Positions 38,899 to 49,417 of a DNA stretch of 64,000 nucleotides are shown here, one piece after another. How positions within the stretch are numbered: position 1 is the first letter of the stretch; each line of letters begins with the position of its first letter. Where the stretch lies: the NCBI RefSeq assembly GCF_014201515.1, contig NZ_JACHEQ010000003.1:186001-250000 (forward strand), written 5' to 3'. The notes beneath the pieces were generated by a model, which searched no databases, was not told the DNA's origin, and was given only the letters and a program-made list of their open reading frames with translations. The DNA comes from Anoxybacillus mongoliensis. GTDB taxonomy: Bacteria > Bacillota > Bacilli > Bacillales > Anoxybacillaceae. The translations under genes and the position numbers were made by a program.

Positions 38899-40766
38899 TA
38901 TGCCCCAGCCCCCTTCTTCTCTGCTTCCATTATTTCCTCTTTATGAATATGGAAGCCGTGATCGTCGATAATTGAACGGAAGAACATCGCACCGAGCGTA
39001 ATGAGCAACCCAACGATGCCAACTGGTGTTCCCCACGCATGATCTTGATGGAACAAGAAACCGAATGCCGCTACAAATAAGCCGAGCGAAATGACAAACG
39101 GTAAAATTGATGGATTCGGCATATGAATGTCACCAAGCGGCTCTGCTGGCGTTAATCCTTTTTTGCCTTCCATTTTTTCAATCCAATATGCATCTAAGCC
39201 ACGCACAAGTGGTGTTTGCGCAAAGTTGTATTCTGGCGCTGGCGAAGATACTGCCCATTCCAATGTGCGTCCATCTTCCCAAGGATCGTTGCCAACGCGT
39301 TTTCCTTTTACTGTTGTAATAACAACGTTAGCTAATAATACGATTGTACCTGCTGCCATGAAAAATGCACCGATTGTACTAATCATGTTTCCTGTTTCAA
39401 ATCCTTGGCCAGGCAAGAATGTAAATACGCGGCGTGGCATACCCATTAAACCAAGGAAATGTTGAATAAAGAACGTTAAATGGAATCCGATAAAGAACAA
39501 CCAGAATGTTACTTTTCCTAATTTTTCATCTAACATTTTACCGAACATTTTTGGCCACCAATAGTGAGCCCCTGCAAGTAGTGCGAATACAACCCCACCG
39601 ACGATAACGTAGTGGAAGTGCGCAACGACGAAATAGCTATCATGGTATTGATAGTCTGCCGCAGCTGTCGCGTTCATAACCCCTGTAACCCCACCGATAA
39701 CGAACGATGGAATAAACGCAACGGCATACATCATTGGCGTCGTAAAGCGAATGCTTCCGCCCCACATCGTAAACAGCCAGTTGAAAATTTTAATTCCTGT
39801 TGGAACCGCAATCGCCATGGTCGCAACTGCGAAGATAGCGTTTGCGATTGGACCCATACCAACGGTGAACATATGGTGCGCCCACACCATGAAGCCTAAA
39901 AATCCGATTAACACCGTCGCAAATACCATTGATGAATAACCGAATAAACGTTTACGCGAGAACGTTGCGAAAATTTCTGAGAAAATACCGAACGCTGGCA
40001 ATACGAGAATGTATACTTCTGGGTGACCGAAAATCCAGAATAAGTGCTCCCAAATGATCGTATTTCCACCAAGCGCTGGGTCAAAGAAGTTTCCACCGAA
40101 CAAACGGTCCATCATCATGAAAATTAAACCGACTGTTAATGGTGGGAACGCGAATAAAATAAGCGCAGATGTAACAAACGTTGCCCATGTAAACATCGGC
40201 ATGCGCATATATGTCATTCCTGGTGCACGCATATTAATGATTGTAACAAGGAAGTTAATCCCACCAATTAACGTTCCGAGACCAGAAATTTGTAAGCCTA
40301 ACACGTAAAAGTCAATGCCGTGGGTTGGTGATGCAAGTGATAACGACGCATACGATGTCCAACCTGCATCAGGTGCTCCCCCTAAAAACCACGATAAGTT
40401 TAAAAATACACCACCGAAGAAAAATAACCAAAATCCAAGCGAGTTTAAAAATGGGAACGCTACGTCGCGTGCACCGATTTGAATCGGTACAACGGCGTTC
40501 ATCATCGCAAACACGAGCGGCATCGCCGCAAGGAAAATCATCGTCGTTCCGTGCATCGTTAACACTTCATTGTAAAAACCTGCACTAATGAAGTCATTGT
40601 TTGGCACGGCGAGCTGAATGCGAATGATCATCGCTTCTAAACCACCGAGCAGGAAGAAAATTCCGCCGGCGATTAAGTACAAAATCGCAATCTTTTTATG
40701 GTCTACTGTTGTTAAGTAGTCCCAAATGACTGCGCCGACACCTTTTTTCCGAGCTAACGTACTCAC
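38898..40766 (-). CDS. ctaD: CtaD, cytochrome caa3 oxidase subunit I
   Basis: Catalytic subunit of the caa3 cytochrome c oxidase, carrying haem a and the haem a3-CuB centre that reduces oxygen and pumps protons. 622 residues, about 14 membrane segments. The haem ligand H in MHGTTMIF (near residue 71), the WFFGHPEVYI-type motif here as IFGHPEVYILVLP (Cu ligand and cross-linked Tyr), HHMF and the haem ligand pair in YVIVGG/HFHYV are present. Starts with GTG after GGGAGG. Confidence 0.97.
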   Translation of the reverse strand: MSTLARKKGVGAVIWDYLTTVDHKKIAILYLIAGGIFFLLGGLEAMIIRIQLAVPNNDFISAGFYNEVLTMHGTTMIFLAAMPLVFAMMNAVVPIQIGARDVAFPFLNSLGFWLFFFGGVFLNLSWFLGGAPDAGWTSYASLSLASPTHGIDFYVLGLQISGLGTLIGGINFLVTIINMRAPGMTYMRMPMFTWATFVTSALILFAFPPLTVGLIFMMMDRLFGGNFFDPALGGNTIIWEHLFWIFGHPEVYILVLPAFGIFSEIFATFSRKRLFGYSSMVFATVLIGFLGFMVWAHHMFTVGMGPIANAIFAVATMAIAVPTGIKIFNWLFTMWGGSIRFTTPMMYAVAFIPSFVIGGVTGVMNATAAADYQYHDSYFVVAHFHYVIVGGVVFALLAGAHYWWPKMFGKMLDEKLGKVTFWLFFIGFHLTFFIQHFLGLMGMPRRVFTFLPGQGFETGNMISTIGAFFMAAGTIVLLANVVITTVKGKRVGNDPWEDGRTLEWAVSSPAPEYNFAQTPLVRGLDAYWIEKMEGKKGLTPAEPLGDIHMPNPSILPFVISLGLFVAAFGFLFHQDHAWGTPVGIVGLLITLGAMFFRSIIDDHGFHIHKEEIMEAEKKGAGA

Positions 40767-40795
40767 AGTTTAACCTCCCTTTATCGATAATCCCC

Positions 40796-41860
40796 TTACT
40801 GAACAGATAATGTCATTAAGTATTTTGTTAATGCTTCAAGCTCTTCATCAGACAATGCTGGGTAAGTACCTGTCATTTTGTTGCCTGGTTTAATTTTCTC
40901 TGGATCTTTTAACCAAGCTTTTAAGTTTTCTTCGTTATGTTCTAAAATGCCAGCAATGCGCGAACGATCTGCAAAGCCCGCTAAGTTAGGCGCAAGGCGT
41001 GCTTGCTCTGGACGACCATCAACCGGTGTCACCGCGTGACAGCCAATACAGCTTTTGTTAAAAATTTCTTCCCCTTGCTTCACAACAGGATCTGTTGAAG
41101 CAACAGGTTTTGCATTTTTCATTTTTTCTACCCATTGATCAAACTCAGCGCGAGGAAGCGCCTTCACTTTAAAGTCCATTAAAGCGTGTGACGGACCGCA
41201 AAGCTCCGCACATTTTCCGTAAAATAGACGTCCTGCCTCTTCGGCACGTTTGTCATCAAATGTGAGGAAAAATTGGTTTGTGTTATCTGTATTTGTATCC
41301 ATTTTTCCTCCAACCGCTGGAATCCAGAACGAGTGTTTTACATCAGATGCTTTTAAGTTGAAATATACACGCTCACCTGTTGGGACAACTAAATCTTGGC
41401 TTGTAATAATGCCGTAGTCTGGGTACTCAAACTCCCACCAGTATAGGTTTGCGCGAACATTCACGACAACGACGTCGCGTTCTTTTTTGTTCATCGGTTT
41501 TACATCCGCTAGTTTAAACGTGTATAAAACCGTTGGAACAGCTAAGATGATAAGTAAAATAATCGGAATAACTGTCCAAATAATTTCAAGCGTATGGCTT
41601 CCTTCCACTTGTTTTGGAATTTTGTTTTCTTCCCCTTTACGACGGCGGAAGCGAGTCACAACGTAAAGGAAAATGATTGTTACAACCGCAATGACGATGA
41701 CCATGATGGCCGTGCTGAGCAGCATAAGCTTGTACTGCATATCAGCTACTTCTCCCGCTGGTTGAAGCGTCGACAAAAACGGCTTACCGCAACCAGCTAG
41801 CAAAAGCGCCATGGCGGATACGAGAGAAACCAAGCGCCAATTTCGTAGCCACTTCTTCAT
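40796..41860 (-). CDS. ctaC: CtaC, cytochrome caa3 oxidase subunit II with fused cytochrome c
   Basis: 354-residue lipoprotein: signal peptide with lipobox LLAGC, two membrane segments, a CuA cupredoxin domain (ligands within KCAELCGPSHALM, near residue 227) and a C-terminal cytochrome c domain with haem motif CIGCH (near 274) and distal Met in GNKMTG. The covalent cytochrome c marks a caa3-type enzyme. First gene of ctaCDEF. Confidence 0.97.
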   Translation of the reverse strand: MKKWLRNWRLVSLVSAMALLLAGCGKPFLSTLQPAGEVADMQYKLMLLSTAIMVIVIAVVTIIFLYVVTRFRRRKGEENKIPKQVEGSHTLEIIWTVIPIILLIILAVPTVLYTFKLADVKPMNKKERDVVVVNVRANLYWWEFEYPDYGIITSQDLVVPTGERVYFNLKASDVKHSFWIPAVGGKMDTNTDNTNQFFLTFDDKRAEEAGRLFYGKCAELCGPSHALMDFKVKALPRAEFDQWVEKMKNAKPVASTDPVVKQGEEIFNKSCIGCHAVTPVDGRPEQARLAPNLAGFADRSRIAGILEHNEENLKAWLKDPEKIKPGNKMTGTYPALSDEELEALTKYLMTLSVQ

Positions 41861-41910
41861 AGCCTAATCAAACCCCTCTTTCGATTATGAAATAAAGTGA
41901 AATATATACA

Positions 41911-41935
41911 TTCTTTCTTTACAAAAAGAAAGAAT
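41911..41935 (-). repeat. A/T-rich inverted repeat after ctaB
   Basis: ATTCTTTC/GAAAGAAT arms flanking a short loop, in the gap between ctaB and ctaC. It lacks GC pairs, so as a terminator it would be weak; it may only pause transcription. Confidence 0.35.
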
Positions 41936-41947
41936 TGTAAACCTTTT

Positions 41948-42853
41948 TTAATCAATTGTAACGATAACCATGGTGACGAATAAAATGGTCAAATAGTTTA
42001 ATGAATAAATGAACATCCATTTCGCCCATTTCATATCGTCTTTCATTTTAAAGCCCGCTAATCCAAGCGCTAGCCAACCGACGTTTAACAACGTCGCAAT
42101 GACTAAAAACGGAACACCTAACGAAAATAAGTAAAACGGAAGTGGTAAAAGCGCCACAATCCAAATGACGATTTGTCGTTTTGTCACCGCAAATCCGTGA
42201 ACGACAGGGAGCATCGGAATGCCCGCTGCGCGATATTCTTCACATCGCTTCATCGCTAGCGCCAAAAAGTGTGGCGGCTGCCATAAAAACATAAGCAAAA
42301 ACAAAATAATCGGAACGATGTGGAAGGTGTCATCGACTGCCGTCCAACCAATAACTGGCGGAACTGCACCAGAAACGCTTCCGATGACGGTATTAAACGT
42401 ATTGCTTCGCTTAGACCACATCGTGTATAAAAAGACGTACGTCACAACGCCAATCAGTCCAACGACTGCAGCCGTGACGGTTGTCATCAATAGACTTAGC
42501 GTACCGACGGCGACAAGAAGAATGCCAAACCAAAGCACGCGCTTCGGTTCCATACTCCCGCTCACCGTTGGGCGACTTTTCGTCCGCTCCATTAAATGAT
42601 CAATATCGCGGTCAATAAAGTTATTTAACGCGCATGAACCTGCAATGACAAGCGCAGATCCAACGAGCGCGAAAAACACGATATGCAAATTGCTCAAAAA
42701 TCCTTCTCCTGTAAAATAAAGAGCTAACCAAAGCCCCGTAAACGTCGTAATTAAATTAGAATTGACAATGCCAATTTTTACGACCGAGAGCACATCTTTT
42801 AAAACACCTGATTGTATTTTTGCTGTTTTCACATCTTCGACTACATCCGCCAT
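41948..42853 (-). CDS. ctaB: CtaB, protohaem IX farnesyltransferase (haem O synthase)
   Basis: Integral membrane prenyltransferase that adds a farnesyl group to haem B. 301 residues, about nine membrane segments, with the aspartate-rich [20 protein letters not shown] motif (near residue 77) and the second acidic loop region. Divergent from ctaA, which uses its product; consensus promoter in the shared gap. Confidence 0.96.
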   Translation of the reverse strand: MADVVEDVKTAKIQSGVLKDVLSVVKIGIVNSNLITTFTGLWLALYFTGEGFLSNLHIVFFALVGSALVIAGSCALNNFIDRDIDHLMERTKSRPTVSGSMEPKRVLWFGILLVAVGTLSLLMTTVTAAVVGLIGVVTYVFLYTMWSKRSNTFNTVIGSVSGAVPPVIGWTAVDDTFHIVPIILFLLMFLWQPPHFLALAMKRCEEYRAAGIPMLPVVHGFAVTKRQIVIWIVALLPLPFYLFSLGVPFLVIATLLNVGWLALGLAGFKMKDDMKWAKWMFIYSLNYLTILFVTMVIVTID

Positions 42854-43232
42854 GTGCCGCCACTCCTCTCTTATGCCTTTGAAGGCGTTTCCATTATATA
42901 CACGATAACGATATGTCGTCTCTGTATATTAAAGCATATTTCGTTGTCAAATTGTGAACTTTTTTTGTCTTAATTGTGTCGAATTTGTGTCAAAATGATG
43001 TTTTTATGATACAAATGTTGAAAAATAACTGCACTTATATTTCTAGCAAACTCCATACAAATATTCAACTACATTTGTCACGTTTGCTATATTGTAAAAT
43101 AATAAAACTTTGCGCTTTTCGACATTTTCCGCTAATATGAGAATAGAATTTCTTCACACGCATTTCACATTTATTATACAGTTTTTACTAGACATTGGCT
43201 ATATAAAATTTTGTGTTAAGGAAGTGGATACA
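42854..43232. promoter_or_regulatory. ctaB/ctaA divergent control region
   Basis: A 379-base gap without a convincing gene. For ctaB, minus-strand TTGACA (42950-42945), 16 bases, TATACA (42928-42923). For ctaA, plausible AT-rich promoters lie at 43076-43110 (TTGTCA) and near 43200. Three plus-strand motifs resemble the ResD consensus TTTGTGAAT: ATTGTGAAC at 42951, ATTGTGTCG at 42973 and TTTGTGTCA at 42984. B. subtilis ctaA/ctaB are ResD-controlled; binding here is inferred. Confidence 0.55.
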
Positions 43233-44180
43233 TTGCAACGGCTTTTAAAATGGTTTGCGGTAGCGACAACAATCGGCATGCTATTCGTTTTGATTGGCGG
43301 GGCGCTTGTGACAAAAACGGGCTCTGGGATGGGCTGTGGACGTTCGTGGCCACTTTGTCACGGACAACTGCTCCCATCTAATATTACAGCAGAGTTGCTG
43401 ATTGAATTAAGCCACCGTGTCGTCTCTGGTGTCGTTGGATTGATGGTGCTCATTTTGTCCATTTGGACTTGGAAAGCGATCGGTCATATTCGCGAAACGA
43501 AATTTTTAGCGATCATTTCGTTTGTGTTTCTCGTCTTACAAGGGCTGATCGGTGCTGCCGCGGTCGTGTGGGGACAATCGGACGTTGTGCTGGCGCTTCA
43601 CTTTGGTATTTCGTTAATTTCATTTGCGGCCGTCTTTTTATTGACGTTGTTTATTTTTGAAGTCGATAAAAAATTTGATGCTGCATCTGTTGTGCTTGAT
43701 CGCAAGATGAAATTTCATATTTATGGCATTATTTCTTATTGCTATATCGTCGTATATACAGGGGCGCTCGTTCGTCATAAACAAGCGAGTTTAGCATGCC
43801 CAAGCTGGCCGTTTTGCGCGCAAACGCGCATATTCCCGACGCAACTGCATGAATGGGTACAAATGGGGCACCGTTTCGCAGCTGGGTTATTGTTTGTGTG
43901 GATTTTAATAGCAACGATTGATGCAATGAAACGATATAAACGACAACCGATTATATATTGGGGTTGGCTGATTGCGCTTATTCTCGTTAGCTGCCAAGTC
44001 GCCACAGGAGCGCTCATCGTCTTTACGGAATTAAACTTATACGTCGCTTTGGCTCATGCGTTTTTTATTTCATGCTTGTTCGGCGTGTTAAGTTACTTTG
44101 TGCTACTGGCAACGCGCAGTAAAAAAGAAAAGGAAACGCGGCATGAATCGAACGTTATTCCATCTGCCGTATTAAAATAA
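43233..44180 (+). CDS. ctaA: CtaA, haem A synthase
   Basis: Membrane enzyme that oxidises haem O to haem A. About 315 residues with eight membrane segments, [23 protein letters not shown] near the start (including the conserved Cys pair and haem-ligand region), LSHRVVSG, and the second half repeat with ACPSWPFC and [11 protein letters not shown] at 43233 with AAGGAAGTG upstream is preferred; it gives MQRLLKWF as in the family. A much longer upstream frame to 43110 is unsupported. Confidence 0.94.
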   Translation: MQRLLKWFAVATTIGMLFVLIGGALVTKTGSGMGCGRSWPLCHGQLLPSNITAELLIELSHRVVSGVVGLMVLILSIWTWKAIGHIRETKFLAIISFVFLVLQGLIGAAAVVWGQSDVVLALHFGISLISFAAVFLLTLFIFEVDKKFDAASVVLDRKMKFHIYGIISYCYIVVYTGALVRHKQASLACPSWPFCAQTRIFPTQLHEWVQMGHRFAAGLLFVWILIATIDAMKRYKRQPIIYWGWLIALILVSCQVATGALIVFTELNLYVALAHAFFISCLFGVLSYFVLLATRSKKEKETRHESNVIPSAVLK

Positions 44181-44208
44181 AAGAACGAGGGACCCCTCGT
44201 TCTTTTAT
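44178..44208. terminator. bidirectional terminator between ctaA and pyc
   Basis: Stem AAAGAACGAGG/CCTCGTTCTTT with a short loop and T-tracts on both strands. Confidence 0.85.
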
Positions 44209-47200
44209 TTTTCGGCTAATTCAATTAATAAATCACCCGTTTGAATCGCGTCGCCGCCTTTGACGTAAATATCTTTGACAACGCCAGAAAACGGTGCTTG
44301 AACGGTCGTTTCCATTTTCATCGCTTCCGTAATCATTAAATGATCGCCTTTTTTCACTTTTTCTCCTTTTTCTACAAGCACTTTTACTACTGTTCCCGGC
44401 ATCGTCGCGGCAATATGGTTCGGATTGTTACGGTCTGCTTTCACCCGCGCCACAATCGTCGTTTTAATGCTTTCGTCTTTCACGACAATTTCACGTGGCT
44501 GACCGTTTAACTCAAAGTACACAACTCTCGTTCCGTCCGCTTGTGGCTGACCGATTGCCACGAGCTTGACGATTAACGTTTTTCCTTTTTCAATTTCGAT
44601 TTCAATTTCTTCACCAAGACGCATACCGTATAAGAATGTTGGCGTATCTAAAACGGATACGTCACCGAACTGTTCAACGGTGCGTGCATATTCGACAAAT
44701 ACTTTCGGATAAAGCGCATAAGCTAACACATCGTAGTCCGTCACTTCACGTTGAATGAGATGGTATAATTCTTCTCTTAACTTTTCAAAGTCAACAGGCT
44801 CTAACAGCTCGCCCGGACGAACGGTAATCGGTTCACGCCCCTTTAAAATAATGCGTTGCAATGTTTCAGGGAATCCGCCATGCGGTTGACCGAGATAGCC
44901 TTCAAATAGCTCAACAACGGAATCTGGGAAGTCGAGCGTTTCCCCGCGTTCGTAAATGTCTTGTTCTGTTAAATTGTTTTGTACCATATATAGCGCCATA
45001 TCGCCAACAACTTTTGACGATGGCGTCACTTTTACGATGTCGCCAAATAAATCGTTGACGCGACGATACATTTCTTTTACTTCATCCCAACGATCTCCCA
45101 AGCCAACTGCTTTCGCTTGTTGTTGCAAGTTGCTATATTGTCCGCCCGGCATTTCGTGCATATATACTTCCGTATGCGGTGCGTTCATGCCGCTTTCAAA
45201 GTCCGCATAATATTGGCGCACATCTTCCCAATAACGCGATAATTTTTCAAGCGATGCGATATCCACTTCTGGCGCACGCTCCGTTCCTTCTAACGCATAA
45301 TAAAGCGTATTGGCGCTCGGCTGTGACGTTAAACCAGCCATGGAGCTAACCGCGACGTCCACAATATCTACCCCTGCTTCAATCGCTTTAGCATACGTAT
45401 AAATGCCGTTGCCGCTTGTGTCGTGCGTATGCAAATGAATCGGGATATCGACGACCTCTTTTAAAGCAGAAATAAACGTATACGCGGCTTGTGGCTTTAA
45501 TAGCCCCGCCATATCTTTAATCGCTAAAATGTGCGCGCCTGCTTGTTCGAGCTCTTTCGCTAAGTTTTTATAGTAGTCGAGATTGTATTTCGTGCGCGCC
45601 GGATCGAAAATATCGCCCGTATAACAAATAGCTGCTTCCGCTACTTTTCCAGATTGACGTACCGCATCGATGGCAACCGTCATTCCTTTCACCCAGTTTA
45701 AACTATCGAAAATGCGGAATACGTCAATGCCTGCTTCGGCTGATTTTGCAACGAACTCACGAATGACGTTATCTGGATAGTTTTTATATCCGACAGCATT
45801 CGAGGCGCGAAGCAACATTTGAAACAAGACGTTTGGAATTTTTTCACGCAATTGAATGAGGCGTTCCCATGGATCTTCTTTTAAAAAGCGATATGCAACA
45901 TCAAACGTCGCTCCGCCCCACATTTCCATCGAAAATAGTTGCGGCCATAAACGCGCCGTCGGCTCCGCAATGCGCATCAAGTCGTTTGTGCGCACGCGCG
46001 TGGCTAAAAGCGATTGATGGGCATCACGAAACGTCGTATCCGTTAGCAATACCCGATTTTGCTCTTTAATCCATCGAACAAGCCCGTCAGCACCGCGCTC
46101 ATCTAAAATTTGTTTCGTCCCCTTTGGCATCGCTTCAATATAGTTTATTTTCGGGATGCGCGGTGGATCAAATACGGGCTTTTTCTTTTTTCCGATACCC
46201 GGGAAGCCATTTACGGTGACCGTTCCGATATATGATAACAGTTTTGTCCCACGGTCTTTTCGTTTCGGGAAAATAAAGAGCTCAGGTGTCGTATCAATAA
46301 ACGATGTATCATATTCCCCTGTTAAAAATTTCGGATGTTGGACGACATTTTCTAAAAATGGAATGTTCGTTTTAATGCCGCGAATACGAAACTCACGCAA
46401 GTTGCGTAACATTTTCGCCGCCGCTTGTTCAAACGTTAACGCCCACGTCGTCACTTTTACTAACAGCGAGTCATAATATGGGGTAATGATCGCCCCTTGG
46501 AAGCTATTTCCTGCATCTAAACGAACGCCGAAGCCACCGCCTGAGCGGTACGCCATAATTTTCCCGGTGTCTGGCATAAAGTTATTTAGCGGATCTTCTG
46601 TTGTGACGCGCGACTGAATCGCATATCCGTGCACATGAATATGTTCTTGTTTCGGGATGCCAACTTTTTCGCTATGTAGCGCATGACCTTCCGCAATTAA
46701 AATTTGCGATTGGACGATATCGATGCCCGTAATCATTTCAGTAATGGTATGCTCGACTTGAATGCGCGGATTGACTTCAATAAAGTAAAACTCATCGCCA
46801 GAAACGAGAAACTCGACGGTTCCTGCGTTAACGTATTGCACGTTTTTCATGAGTTTGACTGCCGCTTCGCAAATTTTTTCGCGAAGCTCCTTAGAAAGCG
46901 ATACGCTCGGCGCTACTTCGACTACTTTTTGATGGCGACGTTGTACGGAACAATCACGGTCGTATAGATGAACGATGTTGCCGTATGCATCGCCTAAAAT
47001 TTGCACTTCAATATGTTTTGGATTTTCAATTAATTTCTCGACATATACGTCATCGCTACCGAAGGCTGCTTTCGCTTCCGATTTCGCGCGCTCGTATGCT
47101 TCTTTTACTTCGGATTGCGAACGAACGATGCGCATCCCGCGACCGCCGCCACCTAATGCCGCTTTAATGATCATCGGATAACCGTATGTCTCACCGAAGC

Positions 47201-47645
47201 GCACGACGTCCTCCAAGCTTTGCACAGGGCCATCGCTTCCCGGAATGACTGGAATGCCCGCTTGTTTCGCTTGGTGACGCGCTTTTACTTTATCGCCAAA
47301 CATATCTAAATGCTCTTGGCGCGGACCGATAAAAATGATGCCTTCTTCTTCGCATCGTTTCGCAAATTCGATGTTTTCCGATAAAAAGCCGTATCCTGGA
47401 TGAATCGCATCGACATCGTGCATTTTGGCGATTTCGATAATGCCTTCAATGTCTAAATAGGCTTCAATCGGCTTTTTTCCTTCCCCAACTAAATACGCTT
47501 CATCTGCCTTATAGCGATGGTACGATCCTGCGTCTTCGCGCGAGTAAATCGCAACGGTGCGAATGCCAAGCTCGTTGCATGCGCGAAAGACGCGAATCGC
47601 AATTTCTCCACGGTTTGCGACAAGTACTTTTTGAATACGCCTCAT
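44205..47645 (-). CDS. pyc: pyruvate carboxylase
   Basis: Biotin enzyme that carboxylates pyruvate to oxaloacetate, refilling the TCA cycle. 1146 residues, full length: biotin carboxylase domain (about 1-455; ATP-grasp motif GGGGRGMR), carboxyltransferase domain (about 530-830; metal-binding TFRDAHQSLLATRVR and HLHTHDTSG), tetramerisation region, and C-terminal biotinyl domain with EAMKMET (biotinyl Lys near 1112). GGGGGAGG lies before the ATG. Own promoter upstream; next to ctaA and ftsW as in B. subtilis. Confidence 0.97.
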   Translation of the reverse strand: MRRIQKVLVANRGEIAIRVFRACNELGIRTVAIYSREDAGSYHRYKADEAYLVGEGKKPIEAYLDIEGIIEIAKMHDVDAIHPGYGFLSENIEFAKRCEEEGIIFIGPRQEHLDMFGDKVKARHQAKQAGIPVIPGSDGPVQSLEDVVRFGETYGYPMIIKAALGGGGRGMRIVRSQSEVKEAYERAKSEAKAAFGSDDVYVEKLIENPKHIEVQILGDAYGNIVHLYDRDCSVQRRHQKVVEVAPSVSLSKELREKICEAAVKLMKNVQYVNAGTVEFLVSGDEFYFIEVNPRIQVEHTITEMITGIDIVQSQILIAEGHALHSEKVGIPKQEHIHVHGYAIQSRVTTEDPLNNFMPDTGKIMAYRSGGGFGVRLDAGNSFQGAIITPYYDSLLVKVTTWALTFEQAAAKMLRNLREFRIRGIKTNIPFLENVVQHPKFLTGEYDTSFIDTTPELFIFPKRKDRGTKLLSYIGTVTVNGFPGIGKKKKPVFDPPRIPKINYIEAMPKGTKQILDERGADGLVRWIKEQNRVLLTDTTFRDAHQSLLATRVRTNDLMRIAEPTARLWPQLFSMEMWGGATFDVAYRFLKEDPWERLIQLREKIPNVLFQMLLRASNAVGYKNYPDNVIREFVAKSAEAGIDVFRIFDSLNWVKGMTVAIDAVRQSGKVAEAAICYTGDIFDPARTKYNLDYYKNLAKELEQAGAHILAIKDMAGLLKPQAAYTFISALKEVVDIPIHLHTHDTSGNGIYTYAKAIEAGVDIVDVAVSSMAGLTSQPSANTLYYALEGTERAPEVDIASLEKLSRYWEDVRQYYADFESGMNAPHTEVYMHEMPGGQYSNLQQQAKAVGLGDRWDEVKEMYRRVNDLFGDIVKVTPSSKVVGDMALYMVQNNLTEQDIYERGETLDFPDSVVELFEGYLGQPHGGFPETLQRIILKGREPITVRPGELLEPVDFEKLREELYHLIQREVTDYDVLAYALYPKVFVEYARTVEQFGDVSVLDTPTFLYGMRLGEEIEIEIEKGKTLIVKLVAIGQPQADGTRVVYFELNGQPREIVVKDESIKTTIVARVKADRNNPNHIAATMPGTVVKVLVEKGEKVKKGDHLMITEAMKMETTVQAPFSGVVKDIYVKGGDAIQTGDLLIELAEK

Positions 47646-47676
47646 ATGTAATCCTCCCCCTATTCTTCATATAAAA

Positions 47677-47704
47677 ACTATAACGAATTTTCTGTATTTG
47701 TAAA
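47677..47704 (-). promoter_or_regulatory. candidate sigma-A promoter of pyc
   Basis: Minus-strand TTTACA (47704-47699), 16 bases, TATAGT (47682-47677), about 30 bases before the start codon. Confidence 0.6.
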
Positions 47705-47709
47705 TAGGA

Positions 47710-48903
47710 TTACGAAAAAGAAATATCATTTTTTTGAATATTGTTTTTTTGATTTTTATGCTTTTCGTAGTTGGTCACTGCAGAAATGTTTGCTAATACA
47801 CCGACAGACATCATAAGTAAAACGAGCGATGAACCGCCGTAGCTCACAAATGGCAAAGTGACCCCTGTAATTGGAATAATGCCCGTTAAACCTCCAAGGT
47901 TGACGAACGTTTGAAGGCCAATCATTGTTGCGATGCCAATGGCTAATAAGCTACCGAACGCATCTTGACATTTTCTCGCAACAACAAAGCCACGCAACAC
48001 GATAAATGATAGTAAAAGAAGGACGAAGGAAACACCAAATAAACCGAGCTCTTCCGCAATGATCGCCATAATGAAGTCGGTGTGTGCCTCTGGTAAATAA
48101 CCGTACTTTTGAATGCTTTGTCCAAGTCCAAGCCCTTTTAATCCCCCATTTCCGATCGCAATATACGAGTTGGTCAGTTGGTATCCTTCATCATCTGCAT
48201 ACTTAAACGGATGTAAAAAGCCGTCGATGCGTGATAGTCGCTCTTTTGTAAACACTCGATCGTATATAAACGGACCAGAAATAAGCGCAACGAGCCCAAT
48301 GATCAAACTGAACAATAAAAGTTGTTTCATTAATAGCCGTTTGCTGGCAGCAGAAGAAAAGATAATCGCTGCGGAAATGAGCGCGATAATGATCATCGTC
48401 CCAACGTCTGGCTGCAGGAAAATAAGCAAGCAAATAAACAGCATGTAATAAATGGGAAAGAGAACGTCTTGCGGAGAAGCTTGCAATTTTTTTTGTTTGT
48501 TTGCTAGCACCCCACTTAAATATACAATTAAGCCGATTTTTGCAAACTCTGCTGGCTGAACGTTCACCGGACCGAGTTTAATCCAGCTTGTCGCATTGTT
48601 CGCTGTATGTCCAAACAAAAGGACGTAAATGAGCGGCAAAGGCATGGCAAAAAAAACAAATTGCAAAAACTTTTTACGTGCATAATGTTTATACGGAACA
48701 AATGAAGTAAATAAAAAAATCACTGCACCGATGATCCATGCCCATGTTTGTTTTTGAAAAAAATAATCGCTCGTCGTATGAAAACGAGTAACGGCTGTGA
48801 TCATGCTTGCGCTATATACCATGATAAGCCCAAACAACGATAATAAAAATACAGCGATGATTAACGGATAATCATGATATTTCATAAACGTTTTCAAGCG
48901 CAT
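47710..48903 (-). CDS. ftsW: FtsW, septal SEDS peptidoglycan polymerase
   Basis: Vegetative division glycosyltransferase, paralogue of SpoVE in the dcw cluster. About 397 residues, ten membrane segments, with QPDVGTM, LGLGQSIQKYGYLPEAHTDFI and VSYGGSSL signatures. Located next to pyc as B. subtilis ftsW (ylaO) is. The ATG at 48903 has GGAAG nine bases upstream; the alternative GTG at 48924 precedes that site. A TACAAT -10 with a TTTGGG -35 lies upstream. Confidence 0.92.
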   Translation of the reverse strand: MRLKTFMKYHDYPLIIAVFLLSLFGLIMVYSASMITAVTRFHTTSDYFFQKQTWAWIIGAVIFLFTSFVPYKHYARKKFLQFVFFAMPLPLIYVLLFGHTANNATSWIKLGPVNVQPAEFAKIGLIVYLSGVLANKQKKLQASPQDVLFPIYYMLFICLLIFLQPDVGTMIIIALISAAIIFSSAASKRLLMKQLLLFSLIIGLVALISGPFIYDRVFTKERLSRIDGFLHPFKYADDEGYQLTNSYIAIGNGGLKGLGLGQSIQKYGYLPEAHTDFIMAIIAEELGLFGVSFVLLLLSFIVLRGFVVARKCQDAFGSLLAIGIATMIGLQTFVNLGGLTGIIPITGVTLPFVSYGGSSLVLLMMSVGVLANISAVTNYEKHKNQKNNIQKNDISFS

Positions 48904-48954
48904 CTGTCCCATCTTCCTTTTCACTTTCTTATTTGCATTGTACTATAAAACAGA

Positions 48955-48984
48955 AAAAACCCAAACGAAATTCGTTTGAGTTTT
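48955..48984 (-). terminator. ylaN terminator
   Basis: Minus-strand stem AACTCAAACGAA/TTCGTTTGGGTT followed by TTTTCTG. Confidence 0.75.
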
Positions 48985-48986
48985 TG

Positions 48987-49277
48987 TCATTTTTTCTTCT
49001 TTTTCGTGCACGCTTCATGCAATGCCGAAAGCTCACGCTCAAGTCGGTCTAAAATGGCCTTCCCGTCTTTTTCATCGACGAGTCCTAATCGGACCGCAAA
49101 ATCAATTTCACGGGATAATCCGAACATTTGCGTGTCTAACACTTCTTCATATAGCGGACATTGCGGCATCGTTAAGTGATCCATTTGCACTTGAATAAGC
49201 TTCACAATTTTTTCCGCATCCGCTTGCAATAACGAATAGGCTCTTTCTCGAAAGTTTATCGCCACTTCAGGCGTCAC
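48987..49277 (-). CDS. ylaN: YlaN, DUF1507 family protein
   Basis: 96-residue helical protein of the YlaN family. In B. subtilis and Staphylococcus it is needed for growth under iron limitation and has been linked to binding of Fur. It matches in [34 protein letters not shown]-like core (cited by its ends, residues 18-50) and [12 protein letters not shown], with a Lys-rich end. Start is GTG at 49277 with GGAGGGG upstream. Confidence 0.9.
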   Translation of the reverse strand: MTPEVAINFRERAYSLLQADAEKIVKLIQVQMDHLTMPQCPLYEEVLDTQMFGLSREIDFAVRLGLVDEKDGKAILDRLERELSALHEACTKKKKK

Positions 49278-49364
49278 GTCGACCCCTCCGTTCCGTACGT
49301 TCCTGTTTCTTCATCTTATCGTGAATACGAAAAAAATGCAAGCATCATGCCTTGACCGATTCAT

Positions 49365-49393
49365 TTTACAAACAAGCGCTTTCATCATATAAT
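49365..49393 (+). promoter_or_regulatory. sigma-A promoter of ylaL
   Basis: TTTACA (49365-49370), 17 bases, TATAAT (49388-49393), 25 bases before the ylaL start. Confidence 0.8.
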
Positions 49394-49417
49394 GAAAGGC
49401 AGATAGGGGGAATAAAC

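Noticed and set aside
42854-43100. small gene in the ctaB/ctaA gap
   Set aside because: No frame with a ribosome-binding site; the stretch is better explained by promoters and ResD-like motifs.
43110-43232. 41-residue N-terminal extension of ctaA
   Set aside because: No homologous sequence in CtaA; the TTG at 43233 has a ribosome-binding site and the family start.
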